The notes beneath the pieces are model-generated. The model saw only the letters and a list, made by a program, of their open reading frames with translations. It searched no databases and was not told the DNA's origin. Below are positions 59,113-64,000 of a stretch of 64,000 nt of DNA, piece after piece. The first letter of the stretch is position 1. Each line of letters begins with the position of its first letter. Source of the DNA: Altererythrobacter sp. CAU 1644 (lineage in GTDB: Bacteria > Pseudomonadota > Alphaproteobacteria > Sphingomonadales > Sphingomonadaceae); the NCBI RefSeq assembly GCF_029623755.1, contig NZ_CP121106.1:124001-188000 (forward strand), in the 5' to 3' direction. The position numbers were made by a program, and so were the translations under genes.

Positions 59113-60414
59113 ATGCTGGAACCGGCTGAGGTCGAAAGGATCAAGGCCCTGATGGAATGGGAAGCCGGGCGCGATGCACCGCCCGAGGGATTCCCCACGC
59201 TGCCCGACATGCCTGCGGCGCGCTACACCAGCCCCGAATACTACGCGCTCGAGCAGGAGCACATCTTCCGTAAGAGCTGGCTGTTCGCGGGGCATCTCGA
59301 CGAAATACCCGAGCCGGGATGCTACATGCGCTGGCACAACGCGGGCGACCCGATCGTGATCGTGCATGGCATGGATGGCGTGGTGCGCGCCTTCTACAAC
59401 ACGTGCCGACATCGCGGTGCACCCGTCGTGACCGAAGATCGGGGCAAGTCGAGCCGACTGATGTGCGGCTATCACAACTGGACCTACAAGACCGACGGAA
59501 CCCTGGTGGGGGTGCCCGAGCGACAGGATTTCCCACCCGATTTCGACATGAGCTGCCGCGGACTGCTGCCAGTCCGGTGCGATATGTTCGGCAAGGTCAT
59601 TTTCGTCAATTTCGATCCCGATGCGCCGAGCCTGCTCGATTGGCTGGGGCCGATCGCGCGGGAATGGGATGAATTCGCCTTCGATCGCATCCGGCTCGCG
59701 GCGCGCCATTCGTTCGAACTCAACTGCAACTGGAAAGTCGCGATGGAGGCTAACATGGAGGTCTACCATGTGCCCTTCATCCATCCGACCACCGTTGCGC
59801 CGCTGGTAGACAGCAAGCGCAACCTCAACACCATGTATCCGGGCGGTCATGCGCGCATGATCGCGCCGCCTCCACGCCAGACGGACCGCGAACATGTTCG
59901 TGCCATCGACAGCCCGCCGGAATGGCAGCAGATCGAAACCGTCGGCGAACTGGGGCGCAGTTGCACGCAAAGCTACACGCTGTTTCCCAACTGGGTCTCG
60001 CCGCTGTCGAACTACTTCGTGCCGCCGCTGGTATTCTGGCCGACATCGCTCACCACCACCCGGCTCGAACTCGTCACCATGGCGCTCGATTGGGGCGACG
60101 GCCCCGCGCCGGACCTGTGGACCGTGCCCGAAGATAGCCAGCCGAACGGGCGGCAGATGAGCCCGATCATCCTCGAGGACACGCAATTCGGCGAGGCAAT
60201 CCAGCAGTCGATGCAAAGCGCTGCCTTCCGGAGCGTCCCGCTTTCGTACCAGGAGGCGCGCATCTACAGCTTCCACCAGGCCTGCGACCGGATGATCGGA
60301 ATCGACAATGTGCCCGAAGAATTGCGCATCGAGCAGGTGATCGGAGAGGACTGGGTCTGGCCCAACGATCCGCGCACCAGGCAGATGCTGGAAGAGCGGC
60401 AAGCCGCCGAATGA
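59113..60414 (+). CDS. Rieske non-haem iron oxygenase, large subunit (first)
   Basis: A 433-residue aromatic-ring or O-demethylating oxygenase subunit. CRHRG (Cys98, His100) and CGYHNW (Cys118, His121) bind the 2Fe-2S Rieske cluster. NWKVAMEANMEVYHVPFIHP is the catalytic helix, with His219 and His224 as iron ligands and Glu216 nearby. GGGAGAGGTGCA precedes ATG 59113; a long upstream extension overlaps the divergent SDR leader and is rejected. No ferredoxin, reductase or small-subunit gene is nearby, so electrons must come from elsewhere. Substrate unknown. Confidence 0.92.
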   Translation: MLEPAEVERIKALMEWEAGRDAPPEGFPTLPDMPAARYTSPEYYALEQEHIFRKSWLFAGHLDEIPEPGCYMRWHNAGDPIVIVHGMDGVVRAFYNTCRHRGAPVVTEDRGKSSRLMCGYHNWTYKTDGTLVGVPERQDFPPDFDMSCRGLLPVRCDMFGKVIFVNFDPDAPSLLDWLGPIAREWDEFAFDRIRLAARHSFELNCNWKVAMEANMEVYHVPFIHPTTVAPLVDSKRNLNTMYPGGHARMIAPPPRQTDREHVRAIDSPPEWQQIETVGELGRSCTQSYTLFPNWVSPLSNYFVPPLVFWPTSLTTTRLELVTMALDWGDGPAPDLWTVPEDSQPNGRQMSPIILEDTQFGEAIQQSMQSAAFRSVPLSYQEARIYSFHQACDRMIGIDNVPEELRIEQVIGEDWVWPNDPRTRQMLEERQAAE

Positions 60415-60597
60415 CGTTACGGCCCGCAGCGTCTGTGGCCAATATGTCGCATGGCCGCGAACCGCCTAGCGCTTTTGCTAGATGAGTGCCGAGGGGCCTC
60501 ACCATAACATTGCACGATGGCCTGGGATTGTCTTCCCCGGCCTAAGGGACGACCGGCACGGGAGAGCAACGACCGGCCGCTTTGGGAGAGAGCGACT

Positions 60598-63183
60598 ATG
60601 ACCAAGATTGACACCCGGAATCCATCTGGCGGCCTGTTCGGTCGAACACGGTCTATTCTCATGGGAGGCGGCGCGGTCGCTGCCCTTGCCCTTACTCCGG
60701 GCACGGCATTCGCCCAGGATGCAGACGAAGCCGCGGAGGAAGATGTCAACGAATTGCCGGTGATCCTGGTCACCGCCCGCAAGCAGGTCGAAACGCTGCA
60801 GGAAGTCCCGGTAACGATCACCAGCGTGGGTGGCGAGCTGCTCGACAAATACAATGTCGACCAAGTGGCGGACGTGGTCAACCGCGTGCCGACGCTCAAC
60901 GTCCAGGTCGGCGGTTCAGGTTCAGGCGGCCAGCTTTCCCTTCGCGGCGTGGGCTCGTCAAATATCTCCGCAGCGTTCGATTCGGCCGTCGCTTTCGACT
61001 TCGACGGAGTCGTGGTGTCCTCGATGCGTCTCGTCCAGGCAGGCTTCTTCGATACCCAGCAGATCGACGTGCTCAAGGGCCCGCAGTCGCTGTTTTTCGG
61101 CAAGAGTGCATCGGCTGGCGTGTTTTCGATCAAGTCGGCCAATCCCACGCCGACCTGGGAAATCGGGGGCAAGGCGTCCTACGAATTCGAGGAAAAGGGA
61201 TACACCATCCAGGGCTATATCTCGGGCCCCATTTCCGACACCGTCGGCATCCGGGTCGCGGCGCAGTACAACGACATCAAGGATTACGTGGAACTTCAGG
61301 ACGGCACGCCGACGGCACACGGCGATTCGCGTGGCATGAAGAATTTCGTCGGTCGCGTCACGCTGGCGTGGGAGCCGGATGATCGTTTCACCGGTAATTT
61401 CAAGCTGCAGTATGTCCGCAACGAGAATGACGGCGCGATCCAGCACTCGGACCTGTTCTGCGGCGCAAACGGAATTGCTGACCCGATCGTCTTGTTTGGC
61501 AATCCCGGAGCTGGTGCTCCATCGCCCGTTGCAATTCCTGCGGGATATGACTGCAACGCCTTTGACGGCAAATACTTCCTCCCCGATGCCGCACCGGCGC
61601 TGTCCGGCGGGGTGCCAACGCCGTCGAAAGCGGCTGGGCGCAATGGGGTTCCCTTTGGGGAAACCGACGTGCTCTTTGGGCGACTGCAGTTCGACTTCGA
61701 TGCAACGGATTACCTGACGCTGACCTCGGTCACCGGCTATCTCGATATGGATGCCGTCGATTTCGACATCTACTCCTATGGCGGGATAGGTCCGGCATTT
61801 TCGCCGCTGCCTGCCCCTTCGCCGCCATTCCCCGCGGGTTCGCAGCTTCCGATCACGCTCTTGCCTTTCCCGGCGCTCAACGCCACGAATGGCCCGGGCG
61901 TGCCCTTCGGTGTCGGCGGAAGCGATCCGCGCAATACTCTGCAGCAGGTAAGCCAGGAACTGCGCCTCGCGTCAGACTTCGACGGGGCGATCAACTTCAT
62001 GTTCGGTGGCTTCTACGAATGGCGCAAGTTCGTGTTCGATACCGCGCAGCAGGCGGTGAACTTCTCGTTCATCATTCCCGATCCGGTCACCGGCTTTACC
62101 TATGACTGGGACAAGGTCCACACGACCAAGACGGAAGCCTACTCGCTCTTCGGTAGCGTCGTAATTGACCTGTCGGATCAGCTCGAACTTTCGGGTGGCC
62201 TGCGCTGGACGGACGAGACCAAGACCCAGACCATCTCAATTCCGTACATGCATGCGATCCCTACAGGTTCGGGCTTCGCGCCGAGCGGATTCTTTTCGGG
62301 ACCGATCAATTTCAGCGACAGCAACTGGTCCCCTGAAGTGACCTTGAAATATCAGGCGACCGATGACGTGAACATCTTCGCCTCCTTCAAGACCGGGTTC
62401 AAATCCGGTGGCATCGATAACTCGGCCCTTCCATCCAACTCCCTGCTCGATTTCGGCAGTCCCGATCCGGCCGTCCGCGAGGCTGCTGCAAATGGCCTGA
62501 TCTACCAATCGGAAACAGCGATCGGCGGCGAGATTGGTGTGAAGTCGCAGTTCAACGACCGCACCCTGACGCTCAACGCAACGGCGTACTACTATGTCTT
62601 CGATGACCTGCAGGTGCAGAACTTCGACGCTGTGAACATCCAGTTCATCACCCAGAATGCCGGGGAAGTGACGACCAAGGGCGTGGATCTCGGCTGGAAC
62701 TGGATCACGCCGGCCGATGGCTTGAGCCTTTCGGGTAACATCGCCTGGCTCGACGCGAAATTCACGGACACGTTTCTGGTCGGCGGTACTATCGACCTCG
62801 ACGGACGTGACGTCGCCAGGGCGCCAACTTGGTCCGGCAACCTTGCCTTCGATTGGGGTATTCCCGTCGGAAATACCATGGAGATGGGGCTGAGTGGCAA
62901 CGCTGCCTACTCGGATAGCTATCACACGAACAATGGCCTCGTTACGTTCATCCAGGATAGCTATGTGACGTTTGACGGATCCGTTTCGATCGGCGACGCG
63001 GATGGCAAGTGGAAGCTGGCGCTGGTCGGCGTAAACCTGACCGACGAGATCTTCGTCACTTCGGCTGGTGGTCGACCGTTCCTTCCCGGACCAACCGATG
63101 TCGGCGTGATCCCTGGGGATGACATCATCATCTCGCAGAACCGCGGCCGCCAGGTCTATGTCGAGGCGAGCTTCAAGTTCTAG
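60598..63183 (+). CDS. TonB-dependent receptor of the catabolic cluster
   Basis: An 861-residue outer-membrane receptor. GGGAVAALALTPGTAFAQ ends a signal peptide, VILVTARKQVETLQEVPVTITSV is the TonB-box and plug start, LSLRGVGSSNISAAFDSAVAFDFDGV and VLKGPQSLFFGKSASAGVFSIKSANP are plug signatures, and RGRQVYVEASFKF ends with Phe. It belongs to the large sphingomonad receptor type linked to aromatic, terpenoid or steroid uptake genes. GGGAGAGAG precedes ATG 60598; an inverted repeat CTAGC-N6-GCTAG lies at 60466-60481. Flanked by two Rieske oxygenases, so it likely imports their substrate. Confidence 0.92.
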   Translation: MTKIDTRNPSGGLFGRTRSILMGGGAVAALALTPGTAFAQDADEAAEEDVNELPVILVTARKQVETLQEVPVTITSVGGELLDKYNVDQVADVVNRVPTLNVQVGGSGSGGQLSLRGVGSSNISAAFDSAVAFDFDGVVVSSMRLVQAGFFDTQQIDVLKGPQSLFFGKSASAGVFSIKSANPTPTWEIGGKASYEFEEKGYTIQGYISGPISDTVGIRVAAQYNDIKDYVELQDGTPTAHGDSRGMKNFVGRVTLAWEPDDRFTGNFKLQYVRNENDGAIQHSDLFCGANGIADPIVLFGNPGAGAPSPVAIPAGYDCNAFDGKYFLPDAAPALSGGVPTPSKAAGRNGVPFGETDVLFGRLQFDFDATDYLTLTSVTGYLDMDAVDFDIYSYGGIGPAFSPLPAPSPPFPAGSQLPITLLPFPALNATNGPGVPFGVGGSDPRNTLQQVSQELRLASDFDGAINFMFGGFYEWRKFVFDTAQQAVNFSFIIPDPVTGFTYDWDKVHTTKTEAYSLFGSVVIDLSDQLELSGGLRWTDETKTQTISIPYMHAIPTGSGFAPSGFFSGPINFSDSNWSPEVTLKYQATDDVNIFASFKTGFKSGGIDNSALPSNSLLDFGSPDPAVREAAANGLIYQSETAIGGEIGVKSQFNDRTLTLNATAYYYVFDDLQVQNFDAVNIQFITQNAGEVTTKGVDLGWNWITPADGLSLSGNIAWLDAKFTDTFLVGGTIDLDGRDVARAPTWSGNLAFDWGIPVGNTMEMGLSGNAAYSDSYHTNNGLVTFIQDSYVTFDGSVSIGDADGKWKLALVGVNLTDEIFVTSAGGRPFLPGPTDVGVIPGDDIIISQNRGRQVYVEASFKF

Positions 63184-63212
63184 GCTTACAGATCTCACTG
63201 GGGGGTGAGAGG

Positions 63213-63247
63213 TACGGGCGGGCCGCAAGGTCCGCCCGTATCGATTT
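63213..63247 (+). terminator. Rho-independent terminator after the TonB receptor
   Basis: TACGGGCGG (63213-63221) pairs with CCGCCCGTA (63232-63240) around a 10-base loop, followed by TCGATTT. It lies 30 bases past the receptor stop and separates it from the second Rieske gene, which therefore probably has its own promoter. Confidence 0.75.
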
Positions 63248-63354
63248 GAGCTCCGGCACTTGTTTGGCGAGCCTATCCAAAAGTGAGCATTGCCGCGGCG
63301 CGCCGCACGCAACATCATGCAGCACGCAAACAGAAACGCGCGAGGGAACAGACG

Positions 63355-64000
63355 ATGTCACGACAGCAATTGATCGACATGACGCGGTCGCTGGTGGCGC
63401 ATGGCGAAGCGGGCACGATGGAACTGGCGGACGACGTCGTTCGGATTCCAGCCTCGAGCTACACTGACGAGGCGCTGTTCGAGCGCGAGAAGAAGCAGAT
63501 CTTCCGCCGCCTTCCGCTGATGGTCGCGCCCTCGTGCGAGCTACCAAACCCGGGCGATTACAAGGCGATGGACATCTGCGGTGTCCCGCTGCTGCTCACC
63601 CGGCAGAAGGACGGCAGCGTCGGCGCCTTCCTCAACATGTGCAAGCATCGCGGGAACCCCGTCGCCGCGGGCACGGGCAATGCCACGCGCCTCATGTGCG
63701 GCTATCATGGCTGGACCTACAAGAACGATGGCACGCTCGTCGGGGTTGCGAGCCCGCAGGATTTCGGCGCGGTCGACAAGGCCGCCCTGTGCCTGACGCG
63801 CTTCCCGGTCTACGAGAACGCGGGGCTGATCTGGGCCACGCTGGATCCGCAATCGACGCTCGACATCGCCGATTACCTGTGCGGCTACGACGATCTGCTC
63901 AAGGCCTTTGGCTTCGAGAGCTGGCACCTGTTCAGCCAGCGCACCCTGTCAGGCCCGAACTGGAAGACGGCCTACGACGGCTATCTCGATTTTTACCATC
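63355..64000 (+). CDS. Rieske non-haem iron oxygenase, large subunit (second), truncated by the window end
   Basis: The first 215 codons of a second oxygenase. MSRQQLIDMTRSLVAHGEAG is followed by CKHRG (Cys96, His98) and CGYHGW (Cys115, His118), the Rieske cluster, and GPNWKTAYDGYLDFYH opens the catalytic helix, where the sequence stops. It differs clearly from the first oxygenase in its N-terminus (longer, with a PASSYTDEALFEREKKQIF lead-in), so the two are not simple duplicates. GAGGGAACAGACG precedes ATG 63355. The 3' part lies beyond 64000. Confidence 0.9.
   Translation, partial: MSRQQLIDMTRSLVAHGEAGTMELADDVVRIPASSYTDEALFEREKKQIFRRLPLMVAPSCELPNPGDYKAMDICGVPLLLTRQKDGSVGAFLNMCKHRGNPVAAGTGNATRLMCGYHGWTYKNDGTLVGVASPQDFGAVDKAALCLTRFPVYENAGLIWATLDPQSTLDIADYLCGYDDLLKAFGFESWHLFSQRTLSGPNWKTAYDGYLDFYH

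Noticed and set aside
59086..60402. Long open frame antisense to the first Rieske oxygenase gene
   Set aside because: The plus strand has intact Rieske and catalytic motifs and a good ribosome binding site. The antisense product has no recognisable domain and the composition of a shadow frame.

Overview
The window reads as the chromosome of a GC-rich alphaproteobacterium of the order Sphingomonadales, most likely close to the Erythrobacter/Altererythrobacter/Novosphingobium group. The grounds are the hisG-hisD-nusB-thiL-hppA order, the infA-maf-RNase E/G-like-yacG-tRNA-Phe block, a fused CysN/CysC, four TonB-dependent receptors, a wax-ester/DGAT acyltransferase, and dense packing with ATGA-type overlaps. 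No plasmid, phage, insertion sequence or CRISPR hallmark was seen. This assignment is inferred from gene content, not from a marker phylogeny.

Layout. 1-9992: accessory redox and detoxification genes (TetR, MpaB-like oxygenase, an HxlR-SCP2 fusion diverging from DUF1428/VOC/GST/VOC genes, DnaJ-like, BolA, pirin, Asp/Glu racemase-like, SDR, epoxide-hydrolase-like, DUF2332). 10037-15660: housekeeping operon hisG-hisD-nusB-thiL, then the H+-pyrophosphatase gene with its own promoter and terminator. 15772-24833: acyltransferase/cupin pair, thioesterase, universal stress protein behind a perfect FNR box, a secreted NTF2-like protein, a DEAD-box helicase, DoxX, and a frameshifted AT-richer cassette between 13-bp direct repeats. 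24913-37330: uvrC, amino acid permease, flavoprotein, WS/DGAT with a histone-H1-like tail plus a lipase, a TonB receptor with a large insert, the infA-maf-RNase-yacG block and tRNA-Phe. 37342-44429: a sulfur region in which a persulfide dioxygenase operon and the sulfate activation operon cysD-cysNC-cysQ flank a LuxR-type regulator with an 18-bp palindrome in front of it. 44541-54511: an outer-membrane uptake locus with two TonB receptors, two tandem membrane-anchored winged-helix/TPR regulators, a Slam-like outer-membrane protein and its presumed surface lipoprotein. 54650-64000: a catabolic cluster with three SDRs, a GST, an MFS transporter, a TonB receptor and two Rieske oxygenases, the last cut by the window end.

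The most striking locus is 44541-54511. A lipoprotein with a TbpB-like C-terminus is followed, after one codon in the same frame, by a Slam-type gene. Receptors lie on both sides, and a pair of CadC-like regulators sits inside. Nearly the same 10/11-bp-spaced direct repeat occurs upstream of the first receptor and upstream of the lipoprotein-Slam pair. Together this suggests a self-contained, regulated surface-lipoprotein and TonB-dependent acquisition system whose ligand is unknown.
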